NCBI GenBank assembly: GCA_013115135.1
Contig: JABANP010000321.1
Span: 1-59,027 of the forward strand
DNA: 59,027 nt
Origin: Perkinsus olseni
Taxonomy: Eukaryota; Perkinsozoa; Perkinsida; Perkinsidae
Direction: 5' to 3'
In this document: positions 29,917 to 42,124 of the stretch, piece by piece
Layout: every line of letters begins with the position of its first letter
Position numbering within the stretch: position 1 is the stretch's first letter
Position numbers and translations under genes: made by a program
Notes under the pieces: model-generated
What the model saw: the letters and a program-made list of their open reading frames with translations, nothing else
Told to the model about the DNA's origin: nothing
The model's database searches: none

Positions 29917-29938
29917 CAAGGTGGCACCTTGAAGGTGC
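29917..29938. repeat. 14-bp palindromic insertion in the LINE RT (W = GCACCTTG, minus strand)
   Basis: On the minus strand: GCACCTT + CAAGGTGC + CACCTTG, exact. It splits the highly conserved RQGC and TLGPILF of the RT. Removing 14 bp rejoins them in frame. Confidence 0.92.
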
Positions 29939-32459
29939 ATCCCTGTCTCACTCCTGCTTCCATTTCATAGAACCCGATTCCACTGTTCAACGCGTCCGGG
30001 CTATCACTATCCGACTCGGGGATTTCTAAGCCTAGAATTTTGCATTTGTTCCCAGTGTGAAGTTGCTTTATCACTTTCAGGGTGCGTTCTCCAACCCCGA
30101 TGCGAGCCAATGTTTCCATCATACACGACCGATCCACCGAATCGAAGGCCTTTTGAAGGTCAACGAATGCTCCCCATAATTCCACTCCCTCGGCTCCGCA
30201 TCGTTGTTGAATCATGCGTAAGGAATATATCAAACTCTCTGTGCTTTTTCCGGCCTGGAAACCTGCCTGTTCGTCGCTCAAAAAGTCTGCCTCTCGAGCT
30301 GCCGTGCTCAACCTGCTCGCTATTACTTTCCCCAATATTTTGGATCCAGTATTTAGCAGAGTGATTGATCTGTAGTTGCTCGGGTTCGCACGCGGGCCTT
30401 TGCCTTTATAGAGAAAGAAAACTTGGCCGTCCCTCCAACTCTGGGGTACGGAGTTCTGAACCTTTTTTTCTCTAGTATCCTGGTCCCAGAATCTGCCAAA
30501 TAATCGCACAAGACAGTCTAATAAGACCTCCCCTCCAGCTTTAAAGACTTCTCCTGGGAGACCATCCTCACCGGTGGCCTTGTTATTCGGAAGGTTAGCG
30601 ATTGCAATCTTGATCTCATCTCTACTCGGTGGTGTATCCGGGACCTCGAGCTTGGGGAAATTGCCCCAATCGATTTCATCATGGATGGGGGGGAGATTTT
30701 TCCGTCTGAAGAGCGTCGCGAAGTGTGTGGCTGCTTTTGGGTCGATCGGACAAGTCAGCTTTCTTTGCCTGCGGGGGCCTTGCACTAGTGCCGCTCTGAG
30801 GTCCTTAATCACCTTAGCGGTTTTTAAGAAGGTCCCAGATCTGGCCTCGTGTTCGACCTTGCCACATTCTTTGACCAAGTAAGCTTCTTTGACCTCTCTC
30901 ACCGTGGCTTTGGCTAGGTTCCTAGCCTCCACATATCGCCTCCTATTCTCCTCTGAAGGGTCTGCCAAAACCCTCTTCCAAGATTTCCTCTTGCCTTCGA
31001 TCGCACCAACCACCTTTGGATCCGAGAGATTGAACCACTCTCCTTTTCTGTCGGTTTTCTAGGCACTAGTTCCCTAAGAGTCTCTTGAAGAACCCTCTTC
31101 GTCTTTTCCCAGTCATACCCCGTTATGGGTTTTGAGGCAAGGACAGTTTCGAAGATCCTCAAGTTCTCCTTCGACTCGAACCAGGCCCTGTCACAGCTAA
31201 CTCTAGTACCGCTTTGTCTGTTTCGCTTAAAGCTTTTGTTTCGGATTTTTCCGGAGCGACTATTCTCACAAAATTGTACACGCGGAGCTCTTAGGCCTAG
31301 TAGCAAGTGGTCCGCCCCTGTGCAAAGTGCTCCCCTTACGACCCTCACATCATTTACCCACTCTCCCAGACTATTTTGGGAACAGAGGAAGAAATCAATC
31401 GTCCTCCCCACCTGGGTTCTGGGATAGAACCAGGTATGTCTGTGTATTGAAGGGTGAGCAAATCGATAGTTAAGAATCTCTAGTTCCTCTTGTGCACAGA
31501 AGTTTAGTAACTTTTCGACGTTTTCGGTCTCTAAACCTTCATCCGGGGGGGAAGCAGCGTAATGCCACTATCCTCCACACCCGAACCGGCCACCAGACTG
31601 GCGTTAAAGTCGCCCGCTATCACTATGGTGTAATCACGCCACTTGCTCTTCAGAAGAAGAAAGAAGGACGAAAGCTGTTCATAGTGTGCTCGGGACTCTT
31701 CTTCCGATCTGGTTAACGGCGGGCAGTACGTCGTTAAGAAAACTAAACCTTTAGACAGGCTTCTTGTCCTATTGCCTTTCGAGCCAACTAGGGGGGTTTT
31801 TATAATTAGGGCGGCTAGTCTATCATTCTTTGCTACGAACTCATAGTTCGTCAGCTTAGAGCTCACTACGAAACCTACACCATTCGAGCCCCCAGAATCA
31901 TTTCCAGAGTTCAACAGTGTAAGATTCTCATTAAGGGGAATGCTACACTCACCAGGAAGCCTGGTTTCTTGCAAGGCTAGACTTGATAATGATAACCGCT
32001 CGAACACCTCACCTATTTCTAGGGATTTCAGGTCTAGCCCAGGAGGACACAATGATCGAACGTTCCAGGAACCTAACTGGAGACCGGAGGATTTGGAAGG
32101 GGGATTGGGCTTGGGATTGGGCTGAGAACTCTTAACAATAGAAGTGATGGTATTGTTGCTGCTCGAAGAGTTATTGCTGCCGAGCTGAGCTTGCTCGTCC
32201 AACAACGTTCCATCCCTTTTGTTCCTTCGGTTCAACCTTCTGCGCCGCAAGAGCGCTTTCAGTCTCCCCTCTGGAATTCCAGTTCCGAAACTCTCCCTTC
32301 TCGCAGTCAGAGAACTCGCTTCCTCCCTCTTCGCTCTTCTCCTCCATTTCCTCATCCTCGAGCTCCGACGAGAGTCGGGGCAGTCTTCGTTAGCTCCTCT
32401 TGCGAGGATCCCGGGACGCGACGTGAACGCCGAAGACTGACGAACCATTTAAGGCTCAA

Positions 32460-32471
32460 TATCCCTGTGGT
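32460..32471. repeat. Target-site duplication of the LINE, 5' side
   Basis: TATCCCTGTGGT, partner of 28362-28373. The 28S sequence continues AACTTTTCTGACACCTC directly after it. Confidence 0.88.
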
Positions 32472-32710
32472 AACTTTTCTGACACCTCTAGCTGTATACT
32501 TCACAGACCTAAAGGATCGATAGGCCATGCTTTCGCAGTTTGTGTTCGTACTGAAAACCAAAATCAAGCGAGCTTTTCCCCTTTTGGTCTACGTGAGATT
32601 TCTGTTCTCACTGAGCTCACCTTAGGACACCTGCGTTATCATTTAACAGATGTGCCGCCCCAGCCAAACTCCCCACCTGAGAATGTCATCTACACGGATT
32701 GGTCGATGCA
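32472..32710 (-). rRNA. 28S rRNA, segment upstream of the LINE site (5' truncated)
   Basis: Reverse-complement 28S blocks: AACTTTTCTGACACCTCTAG, AAAGGATCGATAGGCC, GACACCTGCGTTATC, ACAGATGTGCCGCCCCAGCC and AACTCCCCACCTGAGAATG. Similarity to the conserved core fades after about 32710 (perhaps continuing into a variable region to about 32820). The 3' end of the IFT121 gene follows at 32935, so the rDNA fragment stops here. Confidence 0.88.
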
Positions 32711-32934
32711 AGCATCAACTGTAAATCCAAGCTTTATGGATCGAGCTTTATGTTTGGAGACCATATGATATTGTGGTCAACGATCCTTCGGAATTGACAA
32801 CTAAAGTCTACGTGTAACGCTAATTACAGATGCGGAGTATGGCATAAAGTGCAGATGATCTTTCCAATATCCCCCGCGACAGCGGCTTCGTGTCTGAGAT
32901 GAAGAGCCTACAGGAGATACGGCGCATGATACGT

Positions 32935-35900
32935 TCACTTGCAAATTCTGCATGAGAAAAACTCGATACCGTCTCCTGCTCGTGTGCCTGAGGAACTCGC
33001 GTTTAACGACTGATGGAATCTGTCGAAACAGCTATTGCCAGTACTGGGAAACAGAGGCTCGCCCGTAACGACACACCACGGAATCGGTTGGTGACAAATC
33101 GGGCATGAACCTGAAGCAATTACCTTCCTGTTGCAAGAGCCTTGCATACACAAGTCGGATGGGCCTTACAAGATAACTCATGCAGGTTGTTCGCCGAACA
33201 TCTCGGGTGAGAGCACTTCACTGCCTTAGCTACAGGGGGATCTCGTGGAGGATACTTTGTGAAGATTGCAAGGGCCTACGTGTCACCGCTCCGGAGCGAC
33301 AAGCCGGCGATTGACAATTCAGGCACTTGCTATCGAGATAACAGTGGGCGTGGAACTTACCAGGTCGGAGTATCGCTTTCTCCGATGAGAGGATACTTCA
33401 TCCGATTTTTTCAGCTTCACGAAAGCTCTGCTGCAAAGCGCGAAACGCCTGCATGGAAAACGGTCCCGTTTGTGTGTTCATCACCAAATTGCAGCGCTGC
33501 GGACGAAGACGTGCAGGCTTTTCAAAAGCCGCTTTTGCACGCCGCGCACTGTGCACAGAAATTCCCGTCTCGGAACGCGGATAGTCGATAACAAGTTTAT
33601 CAATGAGGTGCACGCGGATGCGCTAGATGCCTCGGAACTAACAGAATGGCACAGGAGGGCTTATAGATGAGTAACGCTAGCTTGTAATTCACCAACGACT
33701 CTTCTAATTCTTGTATCTCACTTTGACTGGAAAGCTGCAATGGCTAGTAACACCCATGACCTCTCGTATCCTGGATATAGGAGTAATCTGTCGCTTCGGG
33801 TTACTCGGCGTGCTACCAATTATGTCCTCGAAAAACTCGGTCAGCCGAAGTGCGGTCTTGAGAGCGAGGCTGGCCTTCCCAGAGAATAGCTGTCGATGAC
33901 ATAACATGTATCTGATGCCATGGTATTCGAGTTATGAACTAAAATCCCCAAGGCTTCTCGATAATTGATCTGGCTACGAGCAAAAAGATTTCCAAGCGAA
34001 GCTGGAACATACTGGATAATCAAGTCTGGAATAGCAGCCAAACAGAGAACCTTCAGAGATCACGGCGATGAACACGGCGCTTTGCTACGCAACGAACTAA
34101 CGAGAGACTTGTGAAGTCACCCGTTTACAAGTGATAGCCCTCGCATCCTCTCCAGGGAAGCTCCAATAGGTTATCTCTCATCAACTGGAAAGACGTGGCA
34201 ATTCTCAACGCAATAGATTGTACTATCGACCTCCTTATCTGCCGAAACTAACTCAGCCAATGTGGAAATAGTCTCATTACCGCGGCTTGAAGCTGAACCT
34301 ATGGCGAACCTTCAAGGCGCAACGAAGAGCACGTGTAGCAGAGCGACCCAAAGCCTTTTTCTTATGAGATTCCATCTCCAGTGCGGAAAGAAGATACAAT
34401 TTCTTCTTCCGCGACGGGAAAAGACGGTTGTGAAAGGCGATCGTATCAGCCCCTCGATGCTCCCGTTCAGTGCGATCTGCCATCCTGACCTGAAATACTC
34501 TATCACTGGCTCGCTCCTGGATACAACATAAAATCTCTATCATACTGCCGACATTACCGCCGAACTTGCAGTTGTCCAATCTAATACTTATATGGTGAGC
34601 AAGCCTACCAGCAGCTTCGCTGCATCCACGTGTCTACCGGCCTTCTGGAAGAGTTCCACGGCGGAGAAGATTCGATTGGTTTGAATCAGATGAGCTGCGT
34701 ATCTACCAAGTCTCCCATCCACCATAGGTTTTCGAACCGTCGCACTCGCAAAGAGACGGCAAAACGATCGAAGTTCACTTTTCCAGTATCGTTTCAACCA
34801 TAGGGGTTTTGTACTTCTCCGCGAGCTCGATGGCCTTGGACCAGTGATTCGAGGACACACACTCTTTGATCGCCGCATGCACCTGGAGTGAGCAGAATCA
34901 GTTCCCTGACTGAAGGCGCTGTTACAGTGAGAGGCAGACCAGAGATACGTAGTTTTCCATCGGGTTATCAAGTTCGATCCCAGCATCAAAAGACGCTACC
35001 ACCCATACTACCTCTCCAGTCCTGAAGAGAAGGTTTGCCGCTTGGTCGACTTGTCCAACGCCCGAAAGTATTCGTGCCACATCTGATTGCAGCAAAGTTG
35101 CGGTTGTGGGTAGCTGGCGAAAAGCTGTTTGGTAGAGTGACTCGAAATCTTCCAAAGCTGCGTACCTACGTAGTTCATCGAGCACCGATCGAGCTTCGAT
35201 GAACCGTATGGAATTGGACCTACGCCGCCGCGAGCTTCTCCCATGCCGATGCGCTCAGATGATACTGAAGGAATTAGCAGCGATGACCTCCCTTCCGCCA
35301 AGTGCTACAATAACACGGCTAGTGGTATTTCATCGGTATCGCTCACTCAGACTCTGAATGAGCGATAACTCTGAATTTCTGAGACACCTTCCTGGCCTCA
35401 CGGATCACAACAGCGGCAGTGAGCGAGACTAGACGACTTAGTAACCTGCCTGGACCGCCAGGTTCCATCTCCCTCTTGTCGCATAGTAGTCACCGCATTC
35501 AACATACGCTTGCTTGAGGAGGTCCTGTTTGCTAACGCACTTCAGCACGGACCCAAGGTCCTCCACCAAATTACAAACTCCCGAGGGATCAACTTGCGGA
35601 GCGTGCTCGGGCTGAAAAGTAGTGTCCTAGGCTAGCGTAGGACGCCTAGCGCCCTTCAGCTGCCCGGAAACACGTTTCCGCACATGATAGCCAGCGTTGC
35701 ACTAGATTAAAGAGCTTAGACACATTTTTTTGTAGATACCGGATATGCCCCAACTAGCTACACCTATCTCAGCGCCCCAGCACCTGGAGAAGCCGAACCA
35801 CTCGGAGCCAGTCTCCGAGCTTTAGCCTCAGCGCAATAGCCAGGTCTTCGCGGTCAATGTCCTTGTACAAAGCTTCAGCTTCTTCGAACCTCTGGGAGTA

Positions 35901-38900
35901 TACGGCACATATCTAAATCGCCTAGAATGGGCGGCGCACGCGGCGATATTGGGTTCCGATGACACCTCAGCACGGCGTTTGACATCGTCATCCAAATCTC
36001 TCAACCTATGACAGAGCTGAATTCCGGAGTAGGAGGAAAACCTGCGAGCGAAGTTGCATTGCGGGTGTCACTGAGCAACGTATATGTTCACCTCACGAAA
36101 GCTTTTTCAGCTACGCCAACGTCCAATTGTTCAAGTGCCGACTCCGCGAGGAGGCGCCAGAGTCCTGAGGGAAGCGGCGGGATGGCTGGCTGTGATTCGA
36201 AGCTCGATGACATTCCATTCCGCCACGAATCAAGGGGCATTTCTTCTTCCCGGCGACCTCTAGAATTAGCCGAAGTCGCTCTCGCAGTGGGCACGTGGGC
36301 ATACTATCGTTGAAGTGAGTACGTCGCCCGCAATTCACCCGACTGAAGGACGTCGTTAGTAGCGCTGCGAAGTGAAGAGTAATCACTCTAGTGTGTTTGC
36401 TACTGCGACCTAACTATGCAGGGCTTGTAGTGTTTGGAGCACCACGCCTAGGCGCTATATGACCTTGCCTACTCTTGTGAGGGTTTGCCTCAACATAGTT
36501 GAAGGCATCCTTCAGATTCGAAAGCTTGGCTAGGATCTCTCTTGTGTCTCGAAGAGTTTTAGTCTCAGACTCGATAAGATAGCTCTGCCAACTTGGCGTA
36601 GCCATTGCAGAGCTAGCCAAGTATGTTCTCTTGTGGTCTGTTGTATGTTCTCTTCCTGCATATCCTCTCTCAATCTCCATTCCGGCCGTAGGTTGCAAGT
36701 CCGACCTCGACTGCATCAATCGCAATAGCTGAAAGCGAGGGAGACTCAGCGGAGTCGGAAAGCGGCGAGAGACTATCAGGCGGCAAAACTGGCGTGACTC
36801 TTCAAAGCTCGAGCCGAATGATTGATTGCCAGCATATAAGACCGGTGGCATCAGACAAACCGAGAACCGCCCTTGAGAGTAACGTTCCTACACCGTCGAG
36901 CATGACGCCTTTGATTTGCAAATCGCTAAATCCGTAGATGTATCTGAGTCATAAATTTCTCAAATGGAATTCTGCTCCATGCTGGACGCACGCCTCGCTA
37001 GTCACGGGTTCCTCCGGTTTCATTGATCGCAAGATGTACATGCGAGATTTCTCCATTATCGCGAGGAGATCTGAAGAGCAGCGTCCCAGATAAACGTTGA
37101 AAACGACGTCTCACCTGGCTGATCTGCCGCCCACTCAGACTGCCAGATGTCTCTTCGATCTCCTCTTGATACTGCGTTTACAAGGATGACCGTTGAAGAG
37201 CCTTCTGTGTGATTGGGAAGCTCAAATACATGCAACCAACCCTCTACGTCGATAATCGAGAGCCTCGTAGCATCGCAGTTAATGGAGATCCTCTGAGGGA
37301 GGGAGTGCCACTCTTGTGCATGAAGGTGAAGGTGGATTTCCCAGCTTCAAATAGGTGCTGCAGATCGACTGACTTTCTCACGAAGCTTTATTTGACTCAC
37401 ATCGACGAGTTGGACAACACCGCAAGCAACGAGCGAACTTCACGAAACGGAATGACCTAGCTTCATTACCTGCGGCCGGCACTCGGCGTCGAATGAACCC
37501 TGGTAAGAGAGCCTTAGTGATGAGTACCTTGCTGAGAGCAATGCCGTCAGCGAATGTGCTACCTCAAAACCTACTGCTGAACGATCCCACTAGCACGGCA
37601 TATGAACAAGGCCTTGCCACGAGCTATCGCGGCATCGACTATCGGGTCCTTAGTCCCCATTACTCCACCGGTAGGAACGTAACTGAAGCCACATGCCACG
37701 AGAATCCGACCAAAAATCTAACCTGTCCACTTCGGCTGCTACTCCGGCAGAACGGTCATCCACATGCTGCATCGATTCGGACCGCACACGGATTGTTCCG
37801 CCGAAACCTACCGCGACCCCGCAGCGCCAAGAGCGAAATCGTTAGACATGACAAGTTTTGGGGAGGTCATATGAACCCTCGACAGCGGCTCACCGAGGTA
37901 TCCACGATCAATACTCGTCCCGCTGCCTTGAACCCCCTGAGCCGATCTAGAGTGTCGGGCAAGCAACATAGGTCGTTCTACTGAGCTCGACTTCCGGTAA
38001 TTCCATAAGTAGATCTCATCATCGCTAGCGACAAGCAAATGCTCGGGGGTCATCGCAACGCTTCTAGGCGCGATCGGGCAGCTGCGTCCCTCTTCATCTA
38101 CTGGAGCGCCAATATCTGCGTCACCCACGTAATTGATTCTTTCCGTTCCCATGGAAAGACCAAACTTTACCGTTGTACAGACGAACGACGAACTGGAGGT
38201 TGACCATGCCTGTGAGGCTTGAGGCAGATGAAGAAGCCTCAGCTGAAGAGTAAACGAGCAAATGTGAGTTGTATTTCGTCCACAAAAGCATTATCTGAGC
38301 GACTATATGTGATTACGGCGTAGAATGATGAGTCCGCCCCAGATGATTTGCGGGAACCCTGATGATTTTATCCGAGATGCAGGAACGGGCGGATAAGAAG
38401 CGTTGCACATTCGGAGGCAACCTACACGACAGTTCGCCGGTGAATATCGCGCAGACCTCGCTCGTGTCACAGGTTGCAACGGCAACAACGTCTCGGATTG
38501 ACTTCACATGTTTCAGATCCTGAGAATGCAGCCCTCTAAGAGTCAGCAATATCTGTGGCAAACTTACTTTCTTGGTATCCCAAAATGTGACTGTAGCCAG
38601 GTCTTTCCCGATACCCTGCACTCTCTCGCGAGACTGCGTTCCCGCACTGTCCGAACTCGCGGAGTTCCCACATACACTCTTTTGCACGAAGAGCAGAGTG
38701 CGCGATGCAAAGTATCCCCACAAACGGTCGACCCTGAGAGGGAGATAGAATCTTACTCCACGCGAGAGCGCATGCTGCAGTCCTTCTCCGCTAACGCGGA
38801 GCCTTGCGTTGTAAGGTTGAGCATTGCGACGGGAAGGATGCCACCAGGATTGGCCGTAGACTCACTCAAAATCATCCAACGAGACGCACCTTATGGTGGA

Positions 38901-41900
38901 GAAGTATATGTATGAGTCGACAGCGAGCGCCATCCTAGCGCCCGAACCCTTCCCAAGATATTGACCTCAGACCATGTGCTCTGCCAGTTAAGGCCGGGAC
39001 CTAAGGCCGGCAGCATAACTACTGGGTCCATCTCGAGGACACGGTGAATAGGGAAATGAAGTGGAGAGCAGAGGCAGTTGCCGCTGACATCAAGGAGTAT
39101 CAAGGAGGAACGCCGATGAACGACCACACTCACAACCACGCGGCTCGATGTCTCCATTAGAGACTCTACAACGAACAATCACGACGGGTCACTGATCTCA
39201 AAACACCATACGAAAACCAACCTGTTGGTTGCATAGGTGCTCCCCGAACGCGGAGTAAATCTTGACAATACCAGAGTCAGCTGTCGAGCCCGAGGATAAT
39301 CCTTGATGAACCGTCGAAGCTCCGCCTAGACCACCGGATACCTAAGAGAACACGGAGGAAGCCGCTCAGAACGAATGTGCTAATATGGTCGCCTCAGAGA
39401 TCGAGTCACAAGCTGAGACAGAGCACTCACTGAGATTCCTGCGATTGCAATTGTCTGACCCGAAGGTGACCACTTAGCGTCCACGATGTTGAAGCCAGTA
39501 TCGAGTATAACTGGCGAGAGAAATAACAACGAGCTTGAATGCAATGAACACCCCGTCTACAAAGATCCGGATCCACTGTGATAACACGTGGTAACATAAT
39601 ACCTCGGGTCAGTCACTTACTGGGATGGCTGTCCTGAATCCCACGCATCAGCTGCGCTTTACCGTTAACGAAGGCAATGCACAGGTTGGGAGTCGAGTAG
39701 ACAAGGTGAGGTGCATCACTCAGTTTTGCGGCCAATTTCACAGCCGGTAAAGCTGAGTGTTTCTCAACTGCATGTAACAGGCCTGATAAGGAAGACCATA
39801 AAACCACAACCTTCCAGGGTACAAACTAGAGAGCTGTCAGTGTGCATTTCGCAAGTGCATATTTCCAGGTTGACCCGCTGAAGACTAGTAGGCTATTCGA
39901 AATAGCTGGATGTGCTGGGTATCAGGAGTCAATGAGGTTTTCGGGCTCGCGAAGCTGCCGGCCACTTGTGAATTGGGGAATTCCGGCCAACGAAGTCGGT
40001 AAACCTCTGGCAATTGTCTCGAGCCCGTTGCCCATTCCGGTTATGATGGATGGTACATATCATTCTTACATAATTGTGCGTCGTAGTAATTGAGAAACAA
40101 TGCCGGTAGCGGGGCTCAACCCTGTTCGACCCCATGGGAACCATCAGCAATCTGAACTGAGTTCAGGTAGTCCCTCATGCCTCGGCGGTTTTTGCAGCGT
40201 AACGCGGACGGTTAGGACGCGGAGGATTAACGTTCGATTTTGCCGGAACTGCAAACGTTTTCAACCATGGACCTCAATGGAATTGAAACCATGGACCGCA
40301 AAGTGTTTCAGATTCGGGGAATGAGTGAGACGCCTCCGGACTGGTCTCATCTTCCGCTTCGCTACCGTGGCCAGAAAATGAACGCCATTACAAGGTGTCG
40401 TCAAGGAACCCAAAAAACCACTCCATGTCTGATCCTCGCGGACGAGGATGCCACTGCGACACTTCCGGAGTATTGAAGGTATGCATTATCGTTGCGAGGG
40501 GACCACGACGAAAAGGGACAATTCGAGGAGGTATCATTGCACGAGACGGATCACTCGGCGAATCATCTTACCAGAAGAATCAGAGGAACCCCACCATTCT
40601 ATTGACGAGACCTCGACGTTGGGTGGTCGCATGTGCTCTGGAGATTCAAAGCGCGTAGAGTCGCCGGGATCGAGGCAAACGGTGGGGATCCGATGGGAGA
40701 AGATCCCTTCAGAATCATAAATCTGAGGCCTTCGCATCTCCGTTGAAGTGAACAAGATACTATACCATACCTGAACTTCGCCTTTGGAAGTGCAGAAGAT
40801 GAGTCCCCTGCTGTCCGGTAACCACTCAACCTTCGAGAGTTTGCTATTCATCTCTTTGCCCCAGAGACGTTGGCCATCCACCGTTCCAACTATGACTGCT
40901 CCATCTTCGTATCTGATAATCAGCAACTCGGTCGCTTCCAGCAAGCCGGTCTCAGTCACAGCTGATGATCTCCAACGGCCAACGACGAGCATTCTGAACG
41001 TTGATATCAGAGAACAGACCGGGAGTAGAGGTACAGCGCGAACAGGTAACGGAGCTGAAATAGTTTTTAACCACAGGGACGATAACTTGGCTGTGTTCCA
41101 GCCGACGTACAGCCTCTTACACAATGCAGATCCTTTGGCCGTCCTTGCTCCACCTCATGTCCGTGACGACTGATCGGTTGCGATTATTAACCATCTCCTC
41201 AAACCAAGCTCCTTGATTTAATGACCACACTGGCATATGCCAACTCGAGCACAATCTGATGTGCATTGTTGCTTACCGATGATCAAACCTTTCGCGTCCG
41301 ATGTCGTCAGCTTCCGAAAGTTTTCGTTCCACACAATGACCCGTATGGAATGCTGAAGATGGACGACGGGGAATCATAGAATCTCATCATAGCTGCGTCC
41401 CATCTATATGAATTTCACATACCATCGAACTCTCTTAGGATATTTTCTATTTCTGCTGAAAGGAGAATTTCAATCGGAAAAAGCTGGACCAGTACCGAGG
41501 AGGCCGCGCTTCGGACGCAAAGGATTGATGCGAAGAGCGATCCAGAGTGACGATATCCAGATGACTGAGATGTATAACGACTATCAGACATATATGTTCG
41601 GACGCTCGCTATCAGAGCGGAGAACGAGAGTCTGACGCATGCGGGAGGACAGTCCCTTTAAATCGGGTGCCCGAGATTGCGCAAGTCGATCGGATCGTCC
41701 GTGATTCCCGGCAGATACGGGTGAGCGCCTTGAGGGCACATCACGAGCGTTTATCGAGAGCAACGACGCTTGGGCGATGGGCCGACCTGATGTCCTTCGA
41801 GTGTCTGGTTCATAGAGATGTCGTTGCTGTTGCTACTCGACAAAGGACCGCTGGCGGTACTACCGTCAAGCTTCAGAACCTACCGAAGATCTATTATCCG

Positions 41901-42124
41901 CGCGGCACAGCGATTATGCTATTTTCAAGTTAATGAGAACTAGTTCCATGAATTCTCGCCGTGGACAAGAGAAGCATTTGACCCTTGATTGACAGTCATG
42001 AACGGACCTTCAAGAAGCCATTCGCTCCTCCTATAGCCAGCCAGCCTTGACCGACGTTCCAGGATACGACCTCGACGGCAAGGTTCTGTGGGACAGCGAT
42101 CTTCTTGGAGAGATAGGAGAACAT
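32935..42124 (-). CDS. IFT121: Intraflagellar transport protein IFT121/WDR35, multi-exon
   Basis: IFT-A subunit needed for retrograde transport in cilia and flagella. ATG 42124 opens [20 protein letters not shown], the family's N-terminus. Six phase-consistent exons: 42124-42008, 41879-41787 ([12 protein letters not shown]), 41352-41277 ([19 protein letters not shown]), 41229-41121 ([19 protein letters not shown]), 40912-40771 ([19 protein letters not shown]), 40722-40572 (IYDSEGIF). Later recognisable exons: [18 protein letters not shown] (about 39500), [14 protein letters not shown] (about 38900), [15 protein letters not shown] and VTFWDTKK (about 38720-38570), [16 protein letters not shown] (about 38040), then the helical-repeat half: [17 protein letters not shown] (about 36150), [19 protein letters not shown] (about 34690), [10 protein letters not shown] (about 33870). 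The C-terminal zinc-binding end is [18 protein letters not shown] ... SCRICK, stop at 32935. Order and spacing match the family over about 1,180 residues. One exon near 38930 seems to carry an extra base. Exons from 40570 to 39800 and 37800 to 36300 were not resolved. Confidence 0.92.

Larger units (their letters stand above)
28433..32448 (-). pseudogene. LINE polyprotein (endonuclease-RT-zinc fingers), four frameshifts
   Basis: The N-terminus is Arg-rich (MRKWRRRAKREEAS). Endonuclease: LQLGSWNVRSLCPPG, LSSLALQETRLPGE, YTIVIAGDFNASLVAGSG, then GRTIDFFLCSQNS and LCTGADHLLLGL. RT: LPNNKATGEDGLPGEVF, NPSNYRSITLLNTGSKILGK, DEQAGFQAGKSTESLIYSL, GAFVDLQKAFDSVD (first Asp), EAGVRQGC, RLLAYADDLLILATS (YADD). 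C-terminus: CDKCCFRTATQKELNRHL and CLRALCFRRFNTVGHRERHH. Breaks: a run of seven C near 31546, an A run near 31060, and two 14-bp palindromic insertions (29917-29938, 29464-29485). Otherwise it is one continuous reading frame, so the loss of function is recent. Confidence 0.88.
28374..32459 (-). mobile_element. APE-type LINE inserted in the conserved 28S rRNA core
   Basis: 4086 bp on the same strand as the rRNA, flanked by a 12-bp duplication of 28S sequence (ACCACAGGGATA on the rRNA strand). Order: AP-like endonuclease, reverse transcriptase, two C2H2 zinc fingers. The first ATG is only 11 nt inside the 5' end, so the element may depend on the rRNA transcript for expression. There is no poly(A) tail at the 3' end (...CCCCCTGTTA). 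The site lies in the peptidyl-transferase region of the large subunit, near the position that corresponds to the I-SceI/omega-intron site of yeast mitochondrial LSU, and is not the classical R1 or R2 site. Confidence 0.88.

Noticed and set aside
31540..31556. LINE endonuclease frame break as a palindromic scar
   Set aside because: It sits in a run of seven C bases. A homopolymer slip explains it.
40240..40658. Plus-strand frames ([14 protein letters not shown]..., [13 protein letters not shown]...)
   Set aside because: They lie antisense within the IFT121 gene, between recognised exons, with no domain of their own.
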